Virus record (IMG/VR): IMGVR_UViG_3300013100_000004
Span: 1 to 45,957 of that record
Source of the DNA: a virus
Strand: one strand, 5' to 3'
Length of the DNA stretch: 45,957 nt
Shown: positions 14,107-23,385 of the stretch, piece after piece
Position numbering within the stretch: position 1 is the stretch's first letter
Layout: every line of letters starts with the position of its first letter
Notes under the pieces: model-generated
The model's input: only the letters and a program-made list of their open reading frames with translations
The model's database searches: none
Told to the model about the DNA's origin: nothing
Program-made: the position numbers and the translations under genes

Positions 14107-14433
14107 TTATCGCTTCGCGTTCTTGAGCGCAGCGGAGATTGTGAGGGCGAATGAAGAGATACGGAAGAGAACCCCCGTAAGGTTCTGCGTTGGCGTCACG
14201 ACGCAAAGGCCATCCTCCGGCGCAAACAGAGCATCCTCCGCAGAGGCAACGATTGCTTCCGTCTTGTCGCTCAACCTGCCATCAGCTCGCCAGGGCGCAA
14301 GCAAGGCCTGACCGTATTTGGCCGCCTCACATGTGGACTGGATAGCGGCAAGGGTTTTGGCCTCGCCTTCTGGAGTTGACTGGCAAGCGGCCAGGGATAG
14401 GCATGCTACGGACGTAATGAGAATTCTTCGCAT
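14107..14433 (-). CDS. Lipoprotein, candidate outer-membrane or single-molecule spanin (108 aa)
   Basis: A lipoprotein signal peptide ends in the lipobox LAAC, with acylated C17 expected (MRRILITSVACLSLAAC-Q). The mature part is helical. The last 24 residues are fairly hydrophobic (GVLFRISSFALTISAAL), so a single-molecule spanin with both a lipid anchor and a C-terminal membrane helix is possible. Otherwise it is the o-spanin partner of the coiled-coil protein at 13332. It lies between the endolysin and the holin-like gene, which supports a lysis role. Confidence 0.68.
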   Translation of the reverse strand: MRRILITSVACLSLAACQSTPEGEAKTLAAIQSTCEAAKYGQALLAPWRADGRLSDKTEAIVASAEDALFAPEDGLCVVTPTQNLTGVLFRISSFALTISAALKNAKR

Positions 14434-14436
14434 GGG

Positions 14437-15147
14437 TTAAACCTCGTTGGATGATACCGGGCCGGATGCTGTCATTCGTACCTTTTGCGCCTTAAAACTG
14501 GAAAATGTCAAGGGAGCGCGGGCTTCAAGCAAACGCTTCTTCGATATCTTCGCAATGGATACGGAGTTGGATTGGTTTCCGCCGAGAACATAATAATAGA
14601 GATCATCCTCGCCGACGTAAAACCCGACATGGCCGTTTGTGCTTTTCGTCTTGTGGGTCCGCCAGAAGACGAGAACCGTGCCAAAGCCCGGTTCGCTTGC
14701 CTTGCCAAACTTCGTCCAGTTGCGCGCAAGGTATGGGTTTGTCGGCAGTGCTTCGTTCTGCAATGCGAGCGCTATGCAGGTTTCAACGAAGTCGCCGCAC
14801 CATGGAAGCTTCGAAGGATCGCCAAGCGTCTTACCGTCCGATTTCAAGAACTCTCGCAGCTCCTGATTATCACGGCCCTCGATAAGACCCTTCTTGCGTA
14901 GGGCGAGAGCCATCCACGGATAGTGGCTGTATAAGTCTTGCTTAGGCGGCGGGTTTAACCGCGCCTTCGCTTGCAGAAGGGAAACGGTTGCGACATCAGC
15001 CACGCCCGTTTCTGGCAATTTGTGCGCTCTCTGAAAGCCTTTTAAGGCCGTCGTCGTGTTGCGGCCGGGTATGCCGTCAATCGTCCCTGGGTTAAACCCC
15101 AGGGACAACATACGCTCTTGCAGCCATACTGTGAACTTGTCCTTCAT
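14437..15147 (-). CDS. Endolysin: peptidoglycan-binding domain plus Cys-His (NlpC/P60 or CHAP-like) hydrolase (236 aa)
   Basis: Residues about 5-62 form a PG_binding_1-type domain (LQERMLSLGFNPGTIDGIPG and TTALKGFQRAHKL). Residues 105-220 resemble the TIGR02594-type hydrolase: PWCGDF with catalytic C117, GHVGFY with H173, and N191 in LGGNQ. It should cut peptide bonds in the cell wall. There is no signal peptide, so release depends on the holin. The ATG at 15147 has AAGGAC nine bases upstream; an in-frame ATG at 15183 is less likely. It heads the lysis cassette. Confidence 0.85.
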   Translation of the reverse strand: MKDKFTVWLQERMLSLGFNPGTIDGIPGRNTTTALKGFQRAHKLPETGVADVATVSLLQAKARLNPPPKQDLYSHYPWMALALRKKGLIEGRDNQELREFLKSDGKTLGDPSKLPWCGDFVETCIALALQNEALPTNPYLARNWTKFGKASEPGFGTVLVFWRTHKTKSTNGHVGFYVGEDDLYYYVLGGNQSNSVSIAKISKKRLLEARAPLTFSSFKAQKVRMTASGPVSSNEV

Positions 15148-15228
15148 GTTTAATGTCCTTGTTAAACACCCATTACTTTTCAACGCCGATTTGTCCGCTT
15201 TGCTAAATACCGGAATTTCTGTTTTTAA

Positions 15229-16485
15229 TTACTGGCTTTCATAAGTTCCATTGATAATAAGGACATCACCTGACGCGCCTACAAAAGCATTATTGTAATC
15301 GGTGATAAATAGGTTTGCTGTGCCTGTGCCGCCTGTTGAAGCCATAAGCATTTTTGGAGCTGCGCCGCCGCGACCGAACAGGACCGTACCAACAGCAACA
15401 TTTGCGGGAAGAGTTGCGTTAACTGAAGAGCCGCATGTCCCTATCGTCGTCAATGTGATGGCTATCCGCACAAATATGCTTTTGCCGATCCCTTTAAACC
15501 GCCCTGTAGCAGAGGCCGCCGTGGGTGCGCCTGTGCCACACGTAACGGTAGGCGTGTAGGAGGTCCATGCAGGATCTTGCGGGAAGTTGAACGCCCCTGT
15601 TTTGTTGATCTCCATTAATGAGGCGGTATCGGTATCATTCCGCAGCTGTAGAATGCCGAGATTGTTTCGAATGGTAAGCGCGTTGACGCCGTTACCTATC
15701 GTGATATCACCGGGCTGCTGAGAGCCGGCTAGCCCCTTGGTCCCCCTGATATTGAAGAATGTATTCGCGGAGGTTCTGTCTGTGGTAGCGGATAGGACGT
15801 TTTTCCAACCCGTCGCAGCGTCGGCTGGCAAGTAACCGCCAGCTTGAAAAGCCGTGTAGTTTACGCCGTTGAAGCTTTCGACATACGAGCCGTAACCGCC
15901 GCCGCCGCTCATATCCACCGTAGGCGGTAGGTACGGCGCGTAAGAGTGGATCGCGTTAAGAACGCCTCCCGATGGATCGACCATTGCCGCTCGAAGTTCA
16001 TAGCCGAGAGCACCGCCTGTGTCGTCGGCAGTGCCGCTTTTTACTTTAGTTCCCACCCCAAGAAGTGAGGCTGTATCACCTTTCCGCCCCTGAGTGGCTA
16101 TTGAATACAGGCCGAGAAATTCCCCCTCTACAGTTGACGACAGGTAATTATCTTTCATAGCCGAATAGAAGCCAGCCATATCGGCTGTAGCTGGCCCAAA
16201 TACTGTGCTTCCAGAGCCCTTCACTACACTTGCAAACCCGGCAAGGCCGTTACCGGCATGCGCTCCTGGGGTGCTGGCAGTATAGCTTAACGCCCGGTAT
16301 GAACCGAACGTGGTAAGGTCGAGGCCGTCAGGCCCAAGCAAGGTGCCAGTCGTAGCCGTAGGGTGCGTCACCTTTAGAGGGCCACCTACATTCACGCCTC
16401 TATATGAGGGGAGCGGAAGCTGTTGAGCCGAAACCGCGCTGACTGCAACAAGGCCAGAAAGTACCGAAATAAAAAATCTGCGCAT
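15229..16485 (-). CDS. Tail-fibre-like protein with an apparent signal peptide (418 aa)
   Basis: The C-terminal third has the Gly/Thr/Ser-rich beta character of phage fibre tips (YTPTVTCGTG, then GRFKGIGKSIFVRIAITL), and the middle is repetitive and glycine-rich. The N-terminus, MRRFFISVLSGLVAVSAVSA followed by QQ, is a textbook Sec signal peptide, unexpected in a cytoplasmically assembled tail part. The ATG at 16485 has AAGGA at good spacing; an upstream ATG at 16539 overlaps the previous gene. It follows directly after the T7-type fibre N-domain gene (11 bases), so the two may form one fibre. If exported, it could instead alter the host surface. Confidence 0.75.
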   Translation of the reverse strand: MRRFFISVLSGLVAVSAVSAQQLPLPSYRGVNVGGPLKVTHPTATTGTLLGPDGLDLTTFGSYRALSYTASTPGAHAGNGLAGFASVVKGSGSTVFGPATADMAGFYSAMKDNYLSSTVEGEFLGLYSIATQGRKGDTASLLGVGTKVKSGTADDTGGALGYELRAAMVDPSGGVLNAIHSYAPYLPPTVDMSGGGGYGSYVESFNGVNYTAFQAGGYLPADAATGWKNVLSATTDRTSANTFFNIRGTKGLAGSQQPGDITIGNGVNALTIRNNLGILQLRNDTDTASLMEINKTGAFNFPQDPAWTSYTPTVTCGTGAPTAASATGRFKGIGKSIFVRIAITLTTIGTCGSSVNATLPANVAVGTVLFGRGGAAPKMLMASTGGTGTANLFITDYNNAFVGASGDVLIINGTYESQ

Positions 16486-16496
16486 AGGTTTTCCTT

Positions 16497-17144
16497 TTAC
16501 GGTTGTACGCGCGACAATGTGCCGCCGTTTATGTACCATTGGCCTATAGAGAGGCCACTTATATCGCCATCAGGCCTGTCCGGAAGGTCACTTAACACGC
16601 CGATAACACTACCTGGAATATTAGCAATCGCAGCCTCCGCCGCTTCTTGCGCTACAATTGCCGCAGCCGCAGCAGCCTCCGCCGCCTCCTTGGCTTGATG
16701 TATAGAGACCAGCAATTGGGAAACTTCCGGAGCGACATCACCTATAGCCACGATCAAAGCGCGCGATATAGCCTCTTGCAATTGCTGGATTTGCATAGCT
16801 AGTAAGTCAAATGTTCTTTCATGAGTTTCAGGGAAAAATCCGCCCTGGTTGCCTATCCGGTTAGGCTGTGAGTATTCAACCGCGCGGAAAGGAATTATCC
16901 GTTTGCCTGTAGCAATAGGACCGCCAGACGAAGGATAAAGGATATAACCGCCGTTGTCCTGGCCGATATAGATTGGATCGATTGTAAAGCCGGTATCGAC
17001 GTCCTCACCATCCGACCCATCCAGATTTGTGACGCGCAATTTAATTTGATCGTCGGCGTTAATCTTGAAATTGAATTCCCAAAGATTGGAAACGCCGTCA
17101 GTAAGGTAAGGCCCCGATACGGGAGAGTTTGGCGATACAGTCAT
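16497..17144 (-). CDS. T7-type tail fibre N-terminal (adaptor) protein (215 aa)
   Basis: Residues 1-125 follow the Phage_T7_tail pattern: VSGPYLTDGVSNLWEFNFKI, a GG..ILYPSSGGPIATG loop, IPFRAVEYSQPN, and a FFPETHERTFDLLAMQIQQL helix ending in ISRAL. Residues 150-175 are a coiled Ala/Glu helix. This part docks fibres to the tail. The protein is short; unlike T7 gp17, the distal fibre is coded by separate downstream genes. SD AGGGG precedes the ATG. Confidence 0.85.
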   Translation of the reverse strand: MTVSPNSPVSGPYLTDGVSNLWEFNFKINADDQIKLRVTNLDGSDGEDVDTGFTIDPIYIGQDNGGYILYPSSGGPIATGKRIIPFRAVEYSQPNRIGNQGGFFPETHERTFDLLAMQIQQLQEAISRALIVAIGDVAPEVSQLLVSIHQAKEAAEAAAAAAIVAQEAAEAAIANIPGSVIGVLSDLPDRPDGDISGLSIGQWYINGGTLSRVQP

Positions 17145-17154
17145 GGAATTACCC

Positions 17155-20100
17155 CTATTTGGCAGGCCTACTTAACACGATATCTCGCAGTTGGAAATCA
17201 TCCTCTTCGATGGCTTTCCACACGTTGTCCACGGATGTAGCAATCTGGCCAGTCGGAAGATTGAACCATAAGCCAGTGGCGTTGATGACAACCTTTGCCG
17301 CCTTGCGCGGATCGGCCTCGCCCTCGACAATATCACCAATAAGCTCAATCGGCTTGATGACGGTATCCGTCAGTGTCCGTTCCGCCGGAGACAGAGAATA
17401 CCCGAAGCCGGAAGAGAAGTAGTTTGCGAAGTCGCGAGCGATAGGAACGGCCATGACCGGATAAAGAGAAGCTTTCTTGAGTGCCCACTTTTCCCAATCC
17501 TCATCATCACCCGGCCCCTTGCCAACGAGCAATTCCCCCAGGAGCGCCGGGCCGATGGTCATGAATACTTGCCGCGCCAGGAGTTGCGGGAACTCTCTGA
17601 CGTCGCCTTGCTGCACCGCGCGCTTGGCATCACGGCCCCAGGCGCGTTGACGATTGTAGTATGCGGAAAAGTACGAATAGAACATCGTCACAAGTTTGGT
17701 CAGTTCGTTCTTGCGCTGGAGCGCTGACAGGTCTTTTGCTCCGCCGGAGCCTTGCGTGAGGCGAACAACCTTATCCGCGTGGGCAATCGCACCCTCCTTG
17801 TCCGTTGGATACCTGGACAAATGATCGCGGTAAGCGCCCATCCAGGTCGGCACGGTCACGACGCGGTCAAGATACCCGATACCGTAGAAGGCAAACCGGC
17901 GAGCGCGATCCGCCGCCGAGGTAGCCCCTGTAAGCTCACGCAAACGCTCCTTGATATCTCGGTCAAGGGTTTCCGCGCGGAACTTCATTTCTCCGGACAG
18001 GCCGTCCACCTCGCGCCACATGGCGGCCGGATTGCGAACGAAATCCTTGATTGATCCCGCCATATGTTTGACCGGCACCATTTCCGCCGATGACGATAGG
18101 CCGCCAATCTGTGCCAGCATGGTCGAGATACGAAAGCCCATGGCTACCATAGTGGCGCGCGAACGGATCGAGCGGAAGAGCCTATTCACCGCAGCAAGAC
18201 CATCGTTCTGTGACTGGTCACGAGCGATCGATTGCAGCCATGGCATCATCTGTTGATAGATTGCCTTGCCGTAACGCGTCTCAATCTCATTGCGAACCGG
18301 AGCATTCGTTATGAACTTGACCGCGTCCATGATCGCTTCACGGTGCGTCAAATCATGGATAACGCCGTTGATGTGGTTGGCTATGCCATCAAGATCGAAG
18401 AGCATAGGCCGAGCGTACATTTGCGCACGCTCTTTGGTGAAGCCTCGCGGCGTATCCGGTCGGAGGTATGTATTCTCAATGAACAGGTCAGAATTGGCGG
18501 CCGCTCTGTCTTCCACGTCAGCGGCGCGGCGCGGATCGTAGATCGCCGGGTAGTATCCGCCCGACATTTGCTTTCCGCCTGGAGTGACGAACTTGCGAGC
18601 CTCAATCTTTGTAGGCTCTACACCAGCAAGCCTTTTCTGGAGCGCGGCCACGTCCGGCCATAGAGAGTTGATCGTGTCCCACACTTCTTGTACGGCCGCC
18701 CATTCGGCATCATTGAGATTGGAAACAACCCGATCAAGGATTTGCTCATTCCATCCTTCACCGCGAAGCATCTTGTCCAGATTGCTTTCGTTGCCCATGT
18801 TCAGAGCCACGGCCATGATTTCCGAGCGCTTATAGGTTTGCTCCAGGCCTGGGATTGTGATCCGAGCCGACAGCCGATCCTTGTCCAGCTTGTTGAAAAC
18901 CAGCGCGAGCTTTGCGGAATACTTGGCGCGCATCTCGTTTTCAGCCGCTTCCGCCTCAGCGATAGGACGCCAGATGTAGCGGTTGAAAGGTCCATTGATG
19001 TCGCCGCCGTCCATCCAGTCAAAGACTTGCTCCATCTTCAATTGCGTGGCTTCCAGCGATTGCGCGTACTCCAGGCCGAGCGCGATAGGCGTGGGGTTGC
19101 GCGTCTTGCTTTCCTTCTTCTTGTCTTGGGTCGCTTCCAGAGAGGCAAGCAACTCATCGCGCGCGCCCTCGAATTCACGCCGCTCTTTGTTGGCGAGCAG
19201 CTTGTCTTTGAGGCGGCCGAGATGCTCGATATTCTTGACGGCATCGCGAACCGCCATGAGATCGTCAACCGTCATCTCACGGTAAGGCTTGCGGAATGCG
19301 TCACGCCGGAGCGCGTCCGGCACGTCAACGATATCGCCTTGCGCCTCGCGCTCCTGTATCCAGGCCGCGAGACTTGCCCGGCGTTGCGTATCCTTCAAGG
19401 TGACGGACTTGCGCAAATCGAAGCGTTCAAGAATTCCCTCAATCTGGTCGAGGTATTCAGGATCAACGCCGTTCGGCCGCTTCCGACCCGCGAACTTGTT
19501 GAGGTATCGAACGGCTTTTTCCGTATCCTTCTCAGCGTTTGCCGCCTCGACTGACATATAATGGTTGAGGAGCTGGCGTTGCTTTGCCGCGACGGCCGCT
19601 TTCCAGTCCTGCTTTAGAATGGCCCTTTCCGCCTCTTGTGCGGCGCGCATGTTCGCATTCTGATAGAGCTTCGTGCGGATGGCCTCGCGGATCGTCTTGC
19701 CCCGTACGGCTTCTCTTGCCACGCGTTGCGCGTCTTCCTTGCGAACAGATGAAGTGACTAGCCCCTTCCTTAGAAGCACCTCCATTTCTTTCGCAAGCAA
19801 ATCTCCGGTAGCGTCATTGTCCAGAGCGGCCGAAACCTCGCGAGCGCGCGCAACGGCGTCTCCCATCAAATCGCCGAACTGTTGCTTCATGCGAACGTTT
19901 GTCTCTTCGACCACGGCGCGGTTGATCGGCGGAACAGACATCACCCGTTCAAGGAATTCGTGGCCGGATTGGAAGCCGAACAATTCCGCGAAAATGTCCG
20001 GATGATATCCACCCGTCGCCCGGTAAAGAGGTGGGACGCCCTTCGGCATTTTCTGGAGCGCGCCCTCTCCCATGACATCAACGATTGCGTCACGATCCAG

Positions 20101-23100
20101 GTGAATGCGCTCCATGCCTTCCGGCACCATGGAGCTTTCGCCAGTGCGCAAATATTGAATGGCCTGATAAACCGGAAGCTTGCCGTATTCTTCCGACACC
20201 TGTTCGCGGATTGCCTTCTTGGCCTCACGCCATTCCTTCGTTGTCTCGCGCGCCACGTCCTGGAGCATACGAGCGCCCAACTCACGCTTTGCCTTCTCAA
20301 CCGCGCGACCGGCCGTCTCGACATAGTCTTTCCATTGCGCGTCCGTCATGCCCGCTTCTTCGGCACTGGAGAACGCCGGACGGAAATCAGCGCCGGATTG
20401 CGCCATGCGAATTTCATCATCCGTCGCAACAAGGCGGTCCATGACACCACGGATTTTATCGTTGATCGGAGCGTTGATATTCTTCACCGACTGGTAGACG
20501 AAAACCAGCCATGACCGGAAACGCCCGAATATGCTTGCGACTTCGTTAGATGGTGCCTTGCCTTCAAACAGGTAGGCCTCAAAGGATCGAGCGAACTTCT
20601 CATGAGCATCAACGGAAATGTTCGCATCGTCCGTAATTCCGAGAAATTCGCGCGTCGTCTGCCAGTCCTGGGCGAGCTGCGTTTGCGGCCCCATGTCGGC
20701 AATAGGTTCTTTCGACGCCAGATCGCGGAAGACTTCAAGGAAGAAGTGGCCGCTTTCATGAAGGAACGTCGAGGGGTTTGCCGCCTCAAACATATTGATG
20801 ATGGTGCGGCCTTCGGAGAACTGGATAGAACCGCGCTTGACGCCGCCGGTCTCCTCACCTTGCTGCGTTCCTTCCTGGTAAAGCTCGCGGACACCATCAA
20901 CCGCGTTCTGATACAGAGCGCCCGTATCGGGATCGTCGGCAACAATGCGCTCCAGCTCCGCGCGAATTTCATCGTCTGTCATGCGCTTCGGATCGAGGCC
21001 GAGACGGTCAAGCTCATCCGCGAAGTTTACCAGACCGGCCGCACGGTCGGTTGCTTTATCAACCGTTGTCAGCGGCTTGAAACGCTTGTTCCCGCCAGCT
21101 TCTTCCGCGATGGCGTCAAACAAATCGTTGGCGGTCGGCCGTTCCTGGAATTCAGGAAAGTATCCTTCCTCCCATAGTTGACGCGCGGTATCGTCAGCAG
21201 AGAACTGATTATCTCCCGCGCCAGAAAGAAGCGAGCCTTGACCGGTCGAAGACTTGCGAACAATGCCCTTCGGCAAATCCATTGAAGCAAGATCGCCGCC
21301 CGTGTCTTCGATGCCGCCGCGTTCCTTGACGCGATCCAGGAGAGACGCGCCCTTTGCCTTCTCCACCTTCTTCCGCAGGCCATCGACGCCGCCGCGACGC
21401 ATTACCTCCAATGAAAGCGCCAGGCCGTCCACAGGCTTATATTCAGTCTCCCATCCAGGAATGGCGCGCTTGATGTCAAACCCATACCGGCTGTAAATCG
21501 CGTCAGGAGCCTCGCCAGTGCGTTCGCTCATCACCCGGAAGAATGTAGAGTAAAGCTTTGCGTATTGCTCTGCCTGATCCGGCACGATACCCGCATCCAT
21601 GGCCTTAGCCTTAACGTCCTCATGAATGAGAGCGTTAGCGTCCATGTTCATCTTTTCGTAACGCTGCGCATCCTCCTGTTGATCCATGAGGTGTTGAGCG
21701 GCCTCTTGCCAAGCGGCGTTGAAATCATCCGCCTCATTCATGTTCATGCGGTCGGGATCGAGCTTGACCGCGCCGCGCAACGCCTGCCCGATTTCGGTCC
21801 CGGCTATCGAGGAATAATAGACGTCAATCGGAATTTCCATGTCGCGGCCGGTCCTGGACGCTTCATTGTATTCCTCCGTCAAGCCTATCTGTGAGGTATA
21901 AGCTCCAATCTCTTCGCTAGTTTGGAAGAATGTCGAAATGGCCTTTGGATCAACATAAACGGCCTTAACCGGCCCATCCTCAGTAACGGCGCGGATGACT
22001 TCCTTGGTCTTTTCGGGTAGACGTGCATTTAATTCGTTCCCCTGCGCATGTTGGTTGATTGCATCGATAATAACGACGTCTTGCGCGGCACGGCGAGCGC
22101 GCCGAATGTCGGAGCCTAGGCGCGTACCAGAGAGCGCCGGTCCCATGATCGTCATGCTTTGAAGGGTCTGTTCAAACGTCTGCCCGATCCGCTCGCTTAT
22201 CTCGCGGCTGGTCAGCATTTGAAAATCCGTACCCTCTCCGGAAGCGATAGACTTTGCCATTTCACCGGCAAAAATCTGAATGCCCTCTTGCATGACTTCC
22301 GTGCTTACTTCCGTAGCGCCAGACTTGGCGATGTTGCTGGCGAACGTCTTGAGAGCCGCCGCGACGGTAGGGCGCTGTAGAGCGGCCTTGACGCCGTCGC
22401 GCGATAGGTTCCCCGCAATCTTGTCCAGGCCTGGGACAATCTTCGCCATTGCCTCAAAGCCGATAGTCTCCAAGATCGAGCCAATGCCGCCGGACACGAT
22501 AGCCGCACCCTTGGCAACTTCCGGGTCAAGGGGTTTGCCGTTGGTGTCTTTGATGCCTTTAAACTCGTCATAAGCAAGACCAGCCTGCAAGCGGAAGGAC
22601 GCCTGAATGTGACCAGCGGTCGATCCAATGCGGAAGCCGATAGCTGCACCGCCTGGAACGGTAATAAGCTCTTCTGGCAATGCTACCTGTGGACCTAGCT
22701 GGCCCACAACGGCCGCCGTCAGAGAGCCGGCAACCGCGCCCGCCGCACCGCCTTTGAGACCTCCCAGGAGCGTATAACCCATGTTTGGGAGCTGTTGCAG
22801 CGAGCCAACATATCCTTGCTGCATCCACGTATCAGCGCCGAACGTGCGCGGTTCGCGAGCGGCTGAGATTTTGTCGTAGGCCTTGATCTGGTCGCCAGTC
22901 GCCCGGCCCATAAGCTCCTCATATCGAGCGTTGCCAAGGTTCACATCATCAATACCCTGGGAGAACGCGTCGATTGACGCCATGGCGAGCCATGACATGC
23001 CGGAGAACTGGCGAAGCTCATCCACCTTGACCGCGTCGGCATTGTCGTCTTGCGCGTAGAACTTGCCTAGAACTGGATTGTCATCGAAGAACCGGCGAGC

Positions 23101-23385
23101 ATCTTGAACGCCCTTGAATTTTTGCAGACGTTCGCGATTGCGGCCGACAACGTCAACCGGAACGCCAAGCGTATCGCCAAGCGATTTATCTTGGGCATAC
23201 TTCTCCGGATCGGCGCGAGAGGCGCGCATAGCGGAAACATAATTCTGTTCAGCCGTCTTTGATTGTTCTTTCTGAATGAGGTCGTCAAAGATTGGATCAG
23301 GCGTTTCCGGCTTCTCCATCTCCGGCTTGAATGTGCCGCTTTCGACGTCAGAAAGCATACTGTCAAAGAGATTATCACCGGCCAT
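17155..23385 (-). CDS. Giant internal virion / polyvalent ejection protein with HExxH zincin motif (2076 aa)
   Basis: About 230 kDa, the largest gene here and in the place of T7 gp16. Residues about 205-300 are Gly/Ala-rich and hydrophobic, fit for membrane insertion. H876-E-S-G-H880, in the context FLHESGHFFLEVF, is an HExxH zinc-protease motif of the kind seen in phage polyvalent proteins. Long Lys/Glu/Arg-rich helical stretches follow, and the last third includes large-polyvalent-type helical regions. It is probably packed in the capsid and ejected with the DNA, making a channel or acting in the host. The start overlaps the upstream stop (TAATG). Confidence 0.85.
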   Translation of the reverse strand: MAGDNLFDSMLSDVESGTFKPEMEKPETPDPIFDDLIQKEQSKTAEQNYVSAMRASRADPEKYAQDKSLGDTLGVPVDVVGRNRERLQKFKGVQDARRFFDDNPVLGKFYAQDDNADAVKVDELRQFSGMSWLAMASIDAFSQGIDDVNLGNARYEELMGRATGDQIKAYDKISAAREPRTFGADTWMQQGYVGSLQQLPNMGYTLLGGLKGGAAGAVAGSLTAAVVGQLGPQVALPEELITVPGGAAIGFRIGSTAGHIQASFRLQAGLAYDEFKGIKDTNGKPLDPEVAKGAAIVSGGIGSILETIGFEAMAKIVPGLDKIAGNLSRDGVKAALQRPTVAAALKTFASNIAKSGATEVSTEVMQEGIQIFAGEMAKSIASGEGTDFQMLTSREISERIGQTFEQTLQSMTIMGPALSGTRLGSDIRRARRAAQDVVIIDAINQHAQGNELNARLPEKTKEVIRAVTEDGPVKAVYVDPKAISTFFQTSEEIGAYTSQIGLTEEYNEASRTGRDMEIPIDVYYSSIAGTEIGQALRGAVKLDPDRMNMNEADDFNAAWQEAAQHLMDQQEDAQRYEKMNMDANALIHEDVKAKAMDAGIVPDQAEQYAKLYSTFFRVMSERTGEAPDAIYSRYGFDIKRAIPGWETEYKPVDGLALSLEVMRRGGVDGLRKKVEKAKGASLLDRVKERGGIEDTGGDLASMDLPKGIVRKSSTGQGSLLSGAGDNQFSADDTARQLWEEGYFPEFQERPTANDLFDAIAEEAGGNKRFKPLTTVDKATDRAAGLVNFADELDRLGLDPKRMTDDEIRAELERIVADDPDTGALYQNAVDGVRELYQEGTQQGEETGGVKRGSIQFSEGRTIINMFEAANPSTFLHESGHFFLEVFRDLASKEPIADMGPQTQLAQDWQTTREFLGITDDANISVDAHEKFARSFEAYLFEGKAPSNEVASIFGRFRSWLVFVYQSVKNINAPINDKIRGVMDRLVATDDEIRMAQSGADFRPAFSSAEEAGMTDAQWKDYVETAGRAVEKAKRELGARMLQDVARETTKEWREAKKAIREQVSEEYGKLPVYQAIQYLRTGESSMVPEGMERIHLDRDAIVDVMGEGALQKMPKGVPPLYRATGGYHPDIFAELFGFQSGHEFLERVMSVPPINRAVVEETNVRMKQQFGDLMGDAVARAREVSAALDNDATGDLLAKEMEVLLRKGLVTSSVRKEDAQRVAREAVRGKTIREAIRTKLYQNANMRAAQEAERAILKQDWKAAVAAKQRQLLNHYMSVEAANAEKDTEKAVRYLNKFAGRKRPNGVDPEYLDQIEGILERFDLRKSVTLKDTQRRASLAAWIQEREAQGDIVDVPDALRRDAFRKPYREMTVDDLMAVRDAVKNIEHLGRLKDKLLANKERREFEGARDELLASLEATQDKKKESKTRNPTPIALGLEYAQSLEATQLKMEQVFDWMDGGDINGPFNRYIWRPIAEAEAAENEMRAKYSAKLALVFNKLDKDRLSARITIPGLEQTYKRSEIMAVALNMGNESNLDKMLRGEGWNEQILDRVVSNLNDAEWAAVQEVWDTINSLWPDVAALQKRLAGVEPTKIEARKFVTPGGKQMSGGYYPAIYDPRRAADVEDRAAANSDLFIENTYLRPDTPRGFTKERAQMYARPMLFDLDGIANHINGVIHDLTHREAIMDAVKFITNAPVRNEIETRYGKAIYQQMMPWLQSIARDQSQNDGLAAVNRLFRSIRSRATMVAMGFRISTMLAQIGGLSSSAEMVPVKHMAGSIKDFVRNPAAMWREVDGLSGEMKFRAETLDRDIKERLRELTGATSAADRARRFAFYGIGYLDRVVTVPTWMGAYRDHLSRYPTDKEGAIAHADKVVRLTQGSGGAKDLSALQRKNELTKLVTMFYSYFSAYYNRQRAWGRDAKRAVQQGDVREFPQLLARQVFMTIGPALLGELLVGKGPGDDEDWEKWALKKASLYPVMAVPIARDFANYFSSGFGYSLSPAERTLTDTVIKPIELIGDIVEGEADPRKAAKVVINATGLWFNLPTGQIATSVDNVWKAIEEDDFQLRDIVLSRPAK

